64,000 nt of DNA from CAJMNU01 sp905214855 (GTDB lineage: Bacteria > Bacillota > Clostridia > Lachnospirales > Lachnospiraceae). Below, in pieces: positions 26,423-35,581 of the stretch (positions are counted from its first letter, which is position 1; every line of letters begins with the position of its first letter). Below the pieces are notes generated by a model. That model was given only the letters and a program-made list of their open reading frames with translations. It ran no database searches and was not told the DNA's origin. The DNA is taken from positions 120,379 to 184,378 of the forward strand of contig CALADM010000010.1 in NCBI GenBank assembly GCA_937890595.1. Direction: 5' to 3'. The translations under genes were made by a program, and so were the position numbers.

Positions 26423-27574
26423 ATGCTTTTTATTAAAAATGGATATGTCAAACCTATGATAGGAGCTGACATTCCAAATGGCTGTATTCTGGTTGACAAT
26501 GGCAAAATTTTGGCAGTAGGAGCAGATCTTGAAGCTCCAGAAGGCGCAGAAGTGATCGATGCAAAGGGGCAGCTTGTAACTCCAGGATGTGTAGAAGCTC
26601 ATTGCCATATTGGTTTGGACAATGAAGCGATGGGATGGGAAGGAATGGACTATAATGAGATCGTCGAACCTATCACCCCACAGCTTCGTGCTATCGACTC
26701 TATCAATCCTTTTGATGAAGCATTCTCTAATGCGATCCGTGGAGGTGTAACCACTGCATGTACTGGTCCGGGAAGTGCAAATGTAGTAGGAGGAACTTTT
26801 ACTGCTATCAAACTTAGTGGACACAGAGTAGACAAAATGATCGTAAAAGAACCTGTTGCAATGAAATGTGCATTTGGTGAAAATCCTAAACGATGCTATG
26901 GACAGAACTCTAAAAAAAGTCCTATGACTCGTATGGGAACAGCTGCTCTCCTTCGAGAACTTCTTTTCAAAGCCAAACGGTATCAGGAAGACAAAGACAA
27001 TGGCAATAATCCACCTTTTGATATGAAACTGGAAGCCATGCTGCCAGTCATCCGAGGCGAAATGCCATTAAAGGCTCATGCCCACCGTGCAGATGACATT
27101 CTCACTGCAATACGGATTGCCAAAGAATTTGGAGTCAAACTGACTCTGGATCATTGTACAGATGGCGCACTGATCGCAGATGAACTTGCCGAAGAAAACT
27201 ATCCTGCATTTGTTGGTCCTACATTTGGCAATAAGAGTAAGATCGAACTGACAAATAAGAGTTTTGAGACACCAAAGATTTTAAGTGATGCTGGTGTCAC
27301 CGTCAGCATCATCACTGACGCACCAGTCATTCCTCTCCAATATCTTCCTATGTGTGCCGCATTTGCCGTCAATGCCGGTCTTGATACAGAAACGGCATGG
27401 CATGCTATCACCATCAACCCGGCAAATTCTACTGGTATTGGAGATCGAGTGGGAAGTCTGGAAGCTGGAAAAGATGCAGATATTGTCATATGGACAGCAG
27501 ATCCTATGACTACTGTGGGAGCTGAAAGTTATATTACTATCCTGAACGGAAAAGTAGTATATCAGGCAGACTAA
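26423..27574 (+). CDS. Amidohydrolase (imidazolonepropionase/dihydroorotase-like superfamily)
   Basis: 383-residue metal-dependent hydrolase with the TIM-barrel amidohydrolase ligands: EAHCHIG (HxH) near 62-64, AHAHRADDI, TLDHCTDG, and catalytic Asp in ITDAPVIP; the N- and C-terminal beta-sandwich (IKNGYV, ADIVIWTADPMTT) is complete. AGGAGG lies seven bases upstream of ATG. Many clostridial homologues are annotated only as amidohydrolase; the substrate is unknown. Divergent from nadA and apparently sharing its operator, which suggests a link to NAD or niacin metabolism (inference). Confidence 0.88.
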   Translation: MLFIKNGYVKPMIGADIPNGCILVDNGKILAVGADLEAPEGAEVIDAKGQLVTPGCVEAHCHIGLDNEAMGWEGMDYNEIVEPITPQLRAIDSINPFDEAFSNAIRGGVTTACTGPGSANVVGGTFTAIKLSGHRVDKMIVKEPVAMKCAFGENPKRCYGQNSKKSPMTRMGTAALLRELLFKAKRYQEDKDNGNNPPFDMKLEAMLPVIRGEMPLKAHAHRADDILTAIRIAKEFGVKLTLDHCTDGALIADELAEENYPAFVGPTFGNKSKIELTNKSFETPKILSDAGVTVSIITDAPVIPLQYLPMCAAFAVNAGLDTETAWHAITINPANSTGIGDRVGSLEAGKDADIVIWTADPMTTVGAESYITILNGKVVYQAD

Positions 27575-27600
27575 CTGTATTCTTACTTATCTTTATAAAA

Positions 27601-27660
27601 AACAGGGAGAGCCGCAGTATAACTGAATGAAACCAGTTATACTGCGGCTCTCCCTGTTTT
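27601..27660. terminator. Strong bidirectional terminator
   Basis: A perfect stem of about 25 bp (AACAGGGAGAGCCGCAG... against CTGCGGCTCTCCCTGTT) with an eight-base loop, flanked by A and T runs, so it serves both the amidohydrolase (plus) and the bile salt hydrolase (minus) convergent transcripts. Confidence 0.95.
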
Positions 27661-27739
27661 TTAACTTCCTGTTTTATAAAGTCTTTTATATCATCTCTTA
27701 CAAAATCTTTTATATCTTTTTTATATTGACAAAATACCT

Positions 27740-28726
27740 TTATTGCTTATCTTTCCCATTCTGCCAATTGATGACCTGTTCCTTGATCAAAGGATATTTG
27801 TAAAGTTCCTCTCCATCCAGATCACAAGAATGCATATCTACTGCACTGATGCACTGATTTTCATATGTGGTATAGTAATAAATACCTTTGTCTGTATTCA
27901 TGCAGGAGGTATATCCTGTTATTTCATACTTTCCGTCATCCAGTTTTACACATCCCCTCTGCTGCTCTACAGAACCCAAAATATGGAAAAACTGGCTTAT
28001 ACTTTCCTTCTCACTTTCTTCGGATACAGAATTTAATTTTACAAATGTGGCACGAACAAATCTGGAAGAGGAAGACAGATCTCCGGGAAGTCCTATAGCT
28101 CCCATTCCCTTACAGTATGGTACCAGCTCTACTTCACCAAAACGATTATTGGGAGTCAATGCGGTAAGATTGAGATACTCGCTCAGATGGGTCATATGAT
28201 AATCAAAACAAGGATTATTGGTCAGCACTCCTACAGGATTTTCATATACTTTCACTCCCTCTGCAACACATTCTACTGTGATCGATCTATCTTTATCTGC
28301 AATGATCCAATGCAGAGGAGAAAGCGGCATTTGTTCATTAAAAGGACTCTCCCATAAATTTATCTCTCCAAGACATGCCTCTGCTTCATCCAGATTTCTG
28401 CACTGACAAAGAATCCATGGAATGAATTCAAAAGGAGAAATATTCTTTTTTCCTTGAACAAAAGGGAAATACTGTGCATTGTCAGGGAAATTCAGTCCTG
28501 CCATCGCCAATCCCCATTCATTTGCCGCCTCATAATAAAGGGGATAGCCAGTTTCCACTGTAGCCATACCAATGATCGCTGCGTGATCTGCCAACGTTTC
28601 TCCATTGCGAAACACAAAGGGAAAGTTTCTGGGAATTACTGTTACTGTTTCATGATAAGAATATTCCAAATCCAATGTCCGTCCAAAATAATGGTCTTTT
28701 GTCTTATAAGTGATCGCTGTACACAT
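27740..28726 (-). CDS. bsh: Bile salt hydrolase (choloylglycine hydrolase family)
   Basis: Ntn-hydrolase of 328 residues that removes taurine or glycine from conjugated bile acids in the cytoplasm. After Met removal, Cys2 is the nucleophile; the other active-site residues are at the expected places: Arg16 and Asp19 in FGRTLDLE, Asn79 in AGLNFP, Asn171 in LTNNPCF, Arg222 in SSSRFVRA. Penicillin V acylases share the fold, but the GLNFP and NNPxFxxH context fits bile salt hydrolase. It follows the MATE gene by 37 bases and is probably co-transcribed. Typical of gut residents. Confidence 0.9.
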   Translation of the reverse strand: MCTAITYKTKDHYFGRTLDLEYSYHETVTVIPRNFPFVFRNGETLADHAAIIGMATVETGYPLYYEAANEWGLAMAGLNFPDNAQYFPFVQGKKNISPFEFIPWILCQCRNLDEAEACLGEINLWESPFNEQMPLSPLHWIIADKDRSITVECVAEGVKVYENPVGVLTNNPCFDYHMTHLSEYLNLTALTPNNRFGEVELVPYCKGMGAIGLPGDLSSSSRFVRATFVKLNSVSEESEKESISQFFHILGSVEQQRGCVKLDDGKYEITGYTSCMNTDKGIYYYTTYENQCISAVDMHSCDLDGEELYKYPLIKEQVINWQNGKDKQ

Positions 28727-28763
28727 AATTTTCTCCTATCATTCTAATGATTTTTTCTGGGTC

Positions 28764-30164
28764 TTAGACCAGTGCATCTGCTTTTTTATTCAGTGGATTC
28801 CACTCTCCTCTGATATATCTGATTACAAATAACGTTCCAAGGCAAACATTATTTGCGATCATACATGCCCAAATCGCATACAATCCCAAATGAAATACAT
28901 TGACACAAAGGAAAGTAAGAAAAACTCGTACTCCCCACATACTAAACAATGCATAATAAAACGGCTTGACAGTATCTCCCACACCATTGAAAATACCTTC
29001 TAAAATAATCAGGACTCCAAATAGCGGTTCTGATACAGCTACCATTCGCAAAACTACCGTTCCAAGAGCAATTACTTCTGTATCCTTTGTAAAAATAGCA
29101 AGAAGTTGAGGTGCTAATAAAAATAACAATGCACCTGATACAGTCATTATAACCAAAATCATAAAAATTAACATTTTTGTCAATTCACGAAGCCTTTTTT
29201 GATCTTTTGCTCCTATCGCATTTCCTGCTAAAGTCGCAGCAGCTGTCTGCATTCCATATCCTGGGATATAAAAAGCCTGTTCGACCGTAAGAGCAATGGA
29301 ATGAGCCGCAAATGCTACTGTTCCAAGTCCTGTTACCAATGAAGCAAATACAACATGTCCCAGACATGTCGCCATACGCTCCATAGCTACTGGAAATCCC
29401 ACACGAATACACGGTTCTAATATTTCTCTTTCGGGTCGGATCCTGCATCCTCTTGGAGATACATATTGGTTTTTGTATAAAGCGATCGTCATTAAAATTC
29501 CACCCACAACAAAAGACAATGCTGTTCCTATCCCAGCTCCTACCGCTCCATAACCAAAACCAAAGATCTGGATTTCTTTTCCTCCAATATGAACCATACG
29601 TGTATCGTAAATAAAAATATAATTTAAGATGATATTTGCAATATTCATACAAACATTCACGATCATTGGAAGTTTCGTTTCCCCCACTGCCCTTAGAACC
29701 GCCCCAAAAATAATGATCGCACTTCTAAAAAGCATCGGAAGACATATGATCGCAAAATATAATGAAGCATCATGCCGAATCTCCTCTTCTACTCCCATCC
29801 ATATCGGAAGTACAGGACTAACCAAAAGCGTAAGTATTCCAACAGCCAAACCACTTATCACAGCTATAAGAATAGATTGCACAGAAGCTCTTCTTACTTC
29901 ATCATAAGATTCTGCTCCCATACTTTTAGAAATAAAAGCCATAAATCCAATCCCCATGGCAAATAAAGGACCATTCACAAGCCAAGTAACTGATGTACTC
30001 ATTCCAACTGTTGCAGTTGCTGCTGCCCCTATTCTTCCTACCATTGCTGCATCAATATACTGCACCAATGTCTGTAACATCTGTTCCAGCAAAGTCGGCC
30101 ATGCCAATGTAACAATTGCCAAAAATAACTCTCTGTTATAGCCTATCGTTTTTCTCTTTTCCAT
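28764..30164 (-). CDS. MATE family efflux transporter
   Basis: 466 residues, 12 membrane segments in two homologous halves, with the family start (LAWPTLLEQMLQTLVQYIDAAMVGRIG) and the repeat in the second half (GFPVAMERMATCLGHVVFASLV). Cation-coupled export of drugs or amphipathic metabolites; substrate unknown. Direct upstream position to the bile salt hydrolase suggests it could export bile acids released inside the cell (inference). AGGAGAGGG precedes the ATG. Confidence 0.92.
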   Translation of the reverse strand: MEKRKTIGYNRELFLAIVTLAWPTLLEQMLQTLVQYIDAAMVGRIGAAATATVGMSTSVTWLVNGPLFAMGIGFMAFISKSMGAESYDEVRRASVQSILIAVISGLAVGILTLLVSPVLPIWMGVEEEIRHDASLYFAIICLPMLFRSAIIIFGAVLRAVGETKLPMIVNVCMNIANIILNYIFIYDTRMVHIGGKEIQIFGFGYGAVGAGIGTALSFVVGGILMTIALYKNQYVSPRGCRIRPEREILEPCIRVGFPVAMERMATCLGHVVFASLVTGLGTVAFAAHSIALTVEQAFYIPGYGMQTAAATLAGNAIGAKDQKRLRELTKMLIFMILVIMTVSGALLFLLAPQLLAIFTKDTEVIALGTVVLRMVAVSEPLFGVLIILEGIFNGVGDTVKPFYYALFSMWGVRVFLTFLCVNVFHLGLYAIWACMIANNVCLGTLFVIRYIRGEWNPLNKKADALV

Positions 30165-30234
30165 CCCTCTCCTACCTTTTTTCCTATTTGTTCTCGTGTC
30201 TTATTATTTTCCGAAACTATAAAACTCTCTGTTC

Positions 30235-31101
30235 CTACTTCGATATCTTTTCAATATGTTCCTTCAGATTTGTAAAATCTTTTACTTTTACTGTTACTGT
30301 CATATTACATCCTTGATAAGTTCCATTACCAGAAGATATATATTCAAAGTATTGCTTCAAATAATCCCTTTTCTGTCATCCCATGCCAACGGAATTTATT
30401 TCCCCCAATCTCTCTTCCATTCACATAACAACTTGTCATTTCCTGTGAAGCATATCCTATTTGGGGTAGCAAGTGATCTCTGATATATGAATAATAGGGT
30501 CCTTCACCCAGTTCAATCTTGCCAAGATCCCATTCCACTTCTTTCACTGGAATCTTTCCATCCATAAAGACAAATTTTTTATTGGAATTGCTTTCCTCAT
30601 AATTCGGATAGTCTTTATGGGAAGCCTTTACCTTGATAGGGGTATAAATATCCATACGTGGAAACACATAATATTTATAAAATTCTTTTTCCCAAGGTAG
30701 ATTTTCCAGTTCTACTTTCTCTGAGTCTTTTAAGGTCTTCTGACCCCTTGTACACTGAACTTTTTCTCTGGTTTTAAAAAATATCCTTTTTCAGGTTTCA
30801 TCTGCTCCATCAGAGCATTTTGTGACAAAAGGCTCTTTGCACCTTTTAATGCGATCTCATCCCGATTCTCATAAGCTTGAAGAGCAGATCCATAGTCAAA
30901 CAGCTTTCCAACGATATCCAGCCCTATTCCTAAAGAGGTCAGTTTAGAGAAAACTCTGGTTCGGATCGCTTTGTTTTTCATCTCTGCCGACTGTGCCATC
31001 ATCTTATTAAAATACCGCCCCCAAGCCTGAGAATACCTGAATCTTCCTTCTTGATAAGCAATATTTTCAAACAATGTTGCGTAATCTGCCTGAGTCTGCA
31101 T
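30235..31101 (-). pseudogene. Frameshifted gene of unknown function
   Basis: Three reading-frame pieces form what looks like one protein of about 285 residues. Piece 1 starts at ATG 31101 (MQTQADYATLFENIAYQEGR) and runs to a stop after KFSVQG. A one-base loss in a G run near 30755 explains the switch to piece 2 (GQKTLKDSEKVELENLPWEK to EKGLF), and a one-base gain near 30365 the switch to piece 3 (QYFEYISSGNGTYQG to KEHIEKISK, stop at 30235). Each piece has coding character through to the next. I recognise no family. Homopolymer errors in the assembly are the alternative. Confidence 0.7.
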
Positions 31102-31105
31102 ATTT

Positions 31106-31436
31106 CTACTTTTCTGTCTCCTGATCTTCTGTAGTTTTTTCTTCTATATCGCCCTCTTTCTCTGTCTTCTTTTTACTCTCTGTTTTTGTATCCAGCTAAT
31201 CTGTAAACAACGCTCTAAAAGCCTCTTCATCCCCATCTTTCCAATGCCTTTGACTCAAGCTTAGAACGCAGATATCCAGCCCCAATACCTACTCCGAAAA
31301 CAATCAAAATCACCAAAAAGAAGATATAAATCTTGCTACTCTTCTTTTTTGTGCGATTTATTTTTCTCAAATTCGAGGTACCCACTGTCTTATTTCGCTG
31401 TACTGGTTTATTTACTGATCTGTTTGTACTTCTCAC
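31106..31436 (-). pseudogene. Decayed single-pass membrane protein gene
   Basis: A GTG at 31436 opens a basic N-terminus and one membrane segment (KIYIFFLVILIVFGVGIGAGYL) ending in KALERWG-stop at 31227. One extra G in GGGG near 31231 breaks the frame; in the corrected frame the text continues DEEAFRALFTD, hits a TAG, then LDTKTESKKKTEKEGD to ETEK and a natural stop at 31106, just before the next ATG. So the ancestral gene was about 110 residues and carries one frameshift and one nonsense change. Confidence 0.65.
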
Positions 31437-31553
31437 TTGCTTTCTTCTTGTGCCTTCCTTTTTTCTATCCTCTGACCCCCTATCCCCCTATGATGCTTTT
31501 ATTATACATTTAAATTTTCTATAGAGTCAATGACTCTTTAGCCTTTCTTATCC

Positions 31554-31994
31554 CTAGCTTTCATTCAGTCTTTTCTTTATAATCCTAAGTAATTTCTCTT
31601 CTGTTATCGCATCGCTCAATTCTCTCAATCTCCTTTTTCCTAATCTTCTATCACACACTCTTAATATATCTGTGATACCCCATTTATCATCCTTACATTC
31701 ATCCATGATTTCATCAAAAGGTCGTTGTATGTACTCCTCTATGACATCGGATATCTCAGATATCTCCTTATCCCATGGATAGGACTGAAATCCATATCGC
31801 AATGTAGTGTCAAACTGTTTCGGGTAATCCCATATGATTTCTTTTTCTATTGTAATAAAATAACGTGGTAATTTTGAACTATGATATCCGTCATTGCTGT
31901 TCATCTCATATAGACAACAATGTATTTGGAAATCTAAAGACATATCCATTAAATTATATAATCTGTGCTGTAATTTACTCCATCTCTTTGACAT
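31554..31994 (-). CDS. SF0329 family protein
   Basis: 146 residues, soluble. The start MSKRWSKLQHRLYNLMD, the PRYFITIEKEIIWDYPKQF core and the end DKWGITDILRVCDRRLGKRRL match my memory of the SF0329 family, small cytoplasmic proteins of unknown function that occur in accessory regions and sometimes near toxin or immunity genes. GGGGGATT lies before the ATG. It follows the U32-like gene by 81 bases. No function is proposed. Confidence 0.65.
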   Translation of the reverse strand: MSKRWSKLQHRLYNLMDMSLDFQIHCCLYEMNSNDGYHSSKLPRYFITIEKEIIWDYPKQFDTTLRYGFQSYPWDKEISEISDVIEEYIQRPFDEIMDECKDDKWGITDILRVCDRRLGKRRLRELSDAITEEKLLRIIKKRLNES

Positions 31995-32075
31995 ATTTCA
32001 ATCCCCCAACGATTTTCCCTGATGATTTCTATACTTTCTTTCCTATCCTTGACCTTATTGTTTTCACGATCACAC

Positions 32076-32990
32076 TTAAAATAAATCCAACATGCTGTCT
32101 AGGTATATGTTTTCTCGAACCTGAAGATGATACTCTGGTTTCGTCATATAATAGAGCAGAAATTCCAGAATCAATGCACTTCCAAGTCCTCTTCCCTCAA
32201 TTTTAAAATTAGAAAATCCCATTGGCAAATAGGTATCTCTAATATCATCTACACTGATAAATCCCGGATTTTTCATTGCCTCAGAAAAACGATAACCTTG
32301 GTCAGATTTGGGAGCAGTACAATGATGCTCCATATAACTTTCTCCAAGATTTCTACGGCTGACAGCCTCATAACAAATTTTTCTGTCCTTACAACCAAAC
32401 CAACAACATTCATTGCATAAAAATTCCACTTTATCTTTCTGGTATCCCAAAAGACCATCTAATTGATCAAACATTTTATTTAACCTGAAATCTGGTACAA
32501 CATAACAAAAATCATCCCTATTTACTTCATCCACAAACTGCTGAAAATTTGTCAAAACCTTCGTGGTAGAAGAAACAAAGTACAATCTTGGATACTTTAT
32601 TTTTAGATAATCCAACAATAAATCTGAATGTACAATAATACCATTGCGCTCTCCTGTGCTTTGTTCAAATAAAGCGCAAAGGGTATTACATCTCTCATCC
32701 AAAAGATGTTCCTCTCTAAGCAAAGAATTGCTGAATGTCAAACGGGCTGAAATTCCATATTCCTGCACCAATGCTAAAACTTCTTGCGGATCTACCTCTC
32801 CTCCTCCAACACGTCCTCCATTCCAAAGACAATCTGTTAAAGTCCCATATAAAGAACCAATATCACACCATTCATAGAAATATTCCCTATGTTCACGGAA
32901 TAATGGTAAAAACACGGAGTAAAGCTCATAAAATTCAAACAAGCCCGGAAGATGGTAGTATGCTTTTCCTTTTTTTAATTGATTTCTCAT
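32076..32990 (-). CDS. U32 peptidase-like Fe-S TIM-barrel protein
   Basis: 304 residues, no signal peptide. The segment VEFLCNECCWFGCKDRKICYE resembles the U32 signature (E-x-LxN-x-Cx-x-x-C-x-x-R), in which Cys residues hold a [4Fe-4S] cluster in TrhP and UbiU/UbiV; a further HHC follows. Upstream parts (ISARLTFSNSLL, IVHSDLLLDYLKIKYP, CYVVPDFRLN) fit alternating barrel strands. It is shorter than the bona fide U32 enzymes and divergent, so family membership is a motif-based call. GTGAGG lies eight bases before ATG. Substrate unknown. Confidence 0.55.
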   Translation of the reverse strand: MRNQLKKGKAYYHLPGLFEFYELYSVFLPLFREHREYFYEWCDIGSLYGTLTDCLWNGGRVGGGEVDPQEVLALVQEYGISARLTFSNSLLREEHLLDERCNTLCALFEQSTGERNGIIVHSDLLLDYLKIKYPRLYFVSSTTKVLTNFQQFVDEVNRDDFCYVVPDFRLNKMFDQLDGLLGYQKDKVEFLCNECCWFGCKDRKICYEAVSRRNLGESYMEHHCTAPKSDQGYRFSEAMKNPGFISVDDIRDTYLPMGFSNFKIEGRGLGSALILEFLLYYMTKPEYHLQVRENIYLDSMLDLF

Positions 32991-33116
32991 ATCTCAAGCC
33001 TCACTTATTTAATTTTGGTTTATTTTTTCTTTCTTCAAGATGTTTGGAAAAATTATATAATACTTGTTATCCTTTGACCAGCTTTTGTGCTTCCCCTATT
33101 TCTTTCATCATTCAAG

Positions 33117-33145
33117 TTGTTTATTAAAATAAAATGATGTATAGT
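33117..33145 (+). promoter_or_regulatory. Promoter of the NhaC-type antiporter gene
   Basis: TTGTTT (33117-33122), 17 bases, TATAGT (33140-33145), 50 bases before the start codon, in the divergent spacer with the U32-like gene. Confidence 0.55.
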
Positions 33146-33194
33146 ATAAATAATGTAATTTATAAAAAATTAAAGAAAGAATGGGGAAGTACAA

Positions 33195-34508
33195 ATGAAA
33201 AAAAGTAATCCAATTGCATTACTGCCAATCGGAGTCTTCTTAGTATTATATCTTGGTCTGGGAATTCTGTTTGAGTATGTAATGAAAATCCCGATGGGAT
33301 TTTACAACATTCCAATCATTATTGCATTTCTTGCAGCTATCTTAGTTGCATGCCTACAGAATCGGAATGTAAAATTTGAAGACAAATTAGAATTGATGGC
33401 TAAAGGGCTTGCAGATAAAAATATTATCACAATGCTTTTGATCTTTTTGACAGCTGGAACCTTTGTAGGTGTTGTAGGCAGAAGCAGCGCTGAAAGCGTT
33501 GCCTTTTTCATGCTTGGATTGATCCCAGCTCGCTATGCCGTTGCTGTACTCTTCATAGTAGCTTGTTTTGTATCAACCGCAATGGGGACTTCTGTCGGAA
33601 CAATCACCTTACTGACACCAATCGCCATCGCTGTTTCTTCTGCATCTGGTTTTGATGTATCCTTATGTGTTGGCTCAGTGATGGGTGGAGCAATGTTTGG
33701 AGATAATCTTTCTTTCATCTCCGATACAACCATTGCTGCCTGCAATGGACAGGGTTGTGCAATGAAAGATAAATTCCGTGAAAACTTTGCCATCGCTTTA
33801 CCTGCTGCATTAGCTACTTTAGTACTAATTCTTATATTATCATTTAAAACCGAATTAAATGGCTCTCTAACTGAATCCTATAATTTAATTCAGATCATTC
33901 CATATGTACTTGTATTAATAGGAGGAATTTGTGGAATCAATGTCTTTGTCGTTCTTTTAATCGGCATTGTCTCTGGTTCTTTCATCATGCTTGTAACAGG
34001 ACAGACAGCAGCAACAGACCTTCTGGCAAACATGGGATCTGGAGCAGCTGGAATGTTTGAAACATCCATGGTTGCCATCCTTGTCGCTGCAATGTGTTCC
34101 CTAATCCGTGAATATGGTGGATTTGAAGCTCTATTATCAGCAATCCGCAGCATCTTTAAGGGAAAACGCAGCGGACAACTTGGTATGGGACTGTTGGTTT
34201 GTGCAATGGATGTCGCAACTGCAAATAATACAGTTGCCATTGTAATGGCAAACCCAATCGCAAAGGAAATGTCCAAGGAATATGATATTACACCTCGCAA
34301 GGCTGCATCTCTTTTGGATACTTTTTCCTGTATTTCACAAGGTGTGATTCCATATGGTGCACAAATGCTGGTTGCTATTTCGGCAGCCACTGAATTAGGT
34401 TATGAACTTTCTGCTTTCGATATCATGCCTAACTTGTTCTATCCAGGACTTTTATTGATCAGCTCATTGATCTTTATTTTTGTTATACCACAAAAATCTG
34501 CAAAATGA
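33195..34508 (+). CDS. Na+/H+ antiporter, NhaC family
   Basis: 437 residues with 10-12 membrane segments. Family features are the TAGTFVGVVGRSSAESVAFF segment, GTSVGTITLLTPIAI and the polar membrane motif GGAMFGDNLSFISDTTIAACN. Members exchange Na+ for H+ or, in the YqkI/MleN type, malate for lactate. Which applies here cannot be read from sequence. GGGGAAG lies five bases before ATG. It is the only plus-strand gene in the accessory patch and has both its own promoter and terminator. Confidence 0.9.
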   Translation: MKKSNPIALLPIGVFLVLYLGLGILFEYVMKIPMGFYNIPIIIAFLAAILVACLQNRNVKFEDKLELMAKGLADKNIITMLLIFLTAGTFVGVVGRSSAESVAFFMLGLIPARYAVAVLFIVACFVSTAMGTSVGTITLLTPIAIAVSSASGFDVSLCVGSVMGGAMFGDNLSFISDTTIAACNGQGCAMKDKFRENFAIALPAALATLVLILILSFKTELNGSLTESYNLIQIIPYVLVLIGGICGINVFVVLLIGIVSGSFIMLVTGQTAATDLLANMGSGAAGMFETSMVAILVAAMCSLIREYGGFEALLSAIRSIFKGKRSGQLGMGLLVCAMDVATANNTVAIVMANPIAKEMSKEYDITPRKAASLLDTFSCISQGVIPYGAQMLVAISAATELGYELSAFDIMPNLFYPGLLLISSLIFIFVIPQKSAK

Positions 34509-34552
34509 TCCTTGAAACAATACATATTGATCAAAGCAGACTCATATCCATC

Positions 34553-34600
34553 AAAGAAACGCAATCGGGTATCGAAATACCTGACTGCGTTTCTTTTTAT
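34553..34600 (+). terminator. Terminator of the NhaC-type gene
   Basis: AAAGAAACGCA pairs with TGCGTTTCTTT, with an inner GGTAT/ATACC stem and a CGAA loop, followed by TTTTTAT. The 196 bases after it, up to the next gene, show nothing recognisable. Confidence 0.85.
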
Positions 34601-34796
34601 CTGCCATCTTCACATCAATTTATAACAAGTATAACATACACCTCTCCATATGCTTTATCTCGTAAACTGCCCATTGTCTGCCTTACTATTCATCCACACT
34701 CTCTTTCCGTTTTGAATCGTCAGACTGCCACTCACAAATGGTTATCATTAAAACAACAGTTTAACAATCCACAACCGTCAGAAAATTAAAATTTAT

Positions 34797-35360
34797 CTAC
34801 TCATTTATCTCAAATACTGGATAAATATTTATTATGTTCCTTTTTTCAATATAAGGTAAATGGGCTTGGATTACATTACTTGGAAATTCAGAAAGCGTAA
34901 TCTGACCTTGTGTAATATCTCTTAATATCCTATTTATAGATTCTTGAGTATATGGAGGTAACAACATCACTGGCGGCATTAAAAATTGAAAATCATTAAT
35001 ATCTATAAATATAGGATTAAAATTATCTTCATAACTCAGTTCCAGAATCACCGAATTTTCTTTATCCAATTGTTTCCAAAATCCACCAATCACTGATTGT
35101 TTGCTTTTTATAAATTCTTCAAATTCTTCAATAGTATTAATAGAATATATTCTATGATTATCACTTTTAGCGAAAGCATAGATAACACCTGGTAAATCTT
35201 TTTTATTTATTTGATTGAAAGATTGTAATATTACAGAATACAAAATACTTAAATTCTGGTTTGTATGTAAATAACGACTACTATTAAAATCTGGTTGATA
35301 CACTCCTTTTCCTTTAATACTTTCAATTACATCCTTAGTTTGAATTGTCCAAAACTTCAT
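34797..35360 (-). CDS. Hypothetical protein, perhaps DUF3841-like
   Basis: 187 residues, soluble. The only family hint is the N-terminus MKFWTIQTKDVIESIKGKGV, similar to what I recall of DUF3841; the rest (PPVMLLPPYTQESINRILRD, HLPYIEKRNIINIYP) is unfamiliar. Start is ATG 35360, four bases after AGGAGGGG; an upstream extension to 35405 lacks a ribosome site. The gene is clearly more AT-rich than its neighbours and stands alone in the spacer before spoIVB, consistent with transfer. Confidence 0.65.
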   Translation of the reverse strand: MKFWTIQTKDVIESIKGKGVYQPDFNSSRYLHTNQNLSILYSVILQSFNQINKKDLPGVIYAFAKSDNHRIYSINTIEEFEEFIKSKQSVIGGFWKQLDKENSVILELSYEDNFNPIFIDINDFQFLMPPVMLLPPYTQESINRILRDITQGQITLSEFPSNVIQAHLPYIEKRNIINIYPVFEINE

Positions 35361-35532
35361 ATATCCCCTCCTGATTTCATACATTCTCTTGTCTCTTTTG
35401 TCCATCTACAAATAAAACATCATTTTTATAAAGAAACTACAGAAATGATACATTATAGTCTCCGTCTATTTCAAAACTTTCTTATTTTTATTATAACATA
35501 GGTATCCTAAATTTTACAGATAGCAGAAAGAT

Positions 35533-35575
35533 TAAAAGGCAGGCAACACAATGAAATACTCACTGCATTACCTGC
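35533..35575 (-). terminator. Terminator of spoIVB
   Basis: Minus strand GCAGGTAATGCAGTGA pairs with TTCATTGTGTTGCCTGC through G-C, A-T and several G-U pairs, loop about four bases, followed by CTTTTAATC. Confidence 0.7.
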
Positions 35576-35581
35576 TCAAAA

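Noticed and set aside
30344..30667. 107-residue frame read as its own gene
   Set aside because: Its frame is open upstream and continues text from the 123-residue piece; better explained as part of one frameshifted gene.
31227..31436. 69-residue membrane peptide as an intact gene
   Set aside because: The alternate frame just after its stop codes a plausible continuation to a natural gene end, so it looks truncated.
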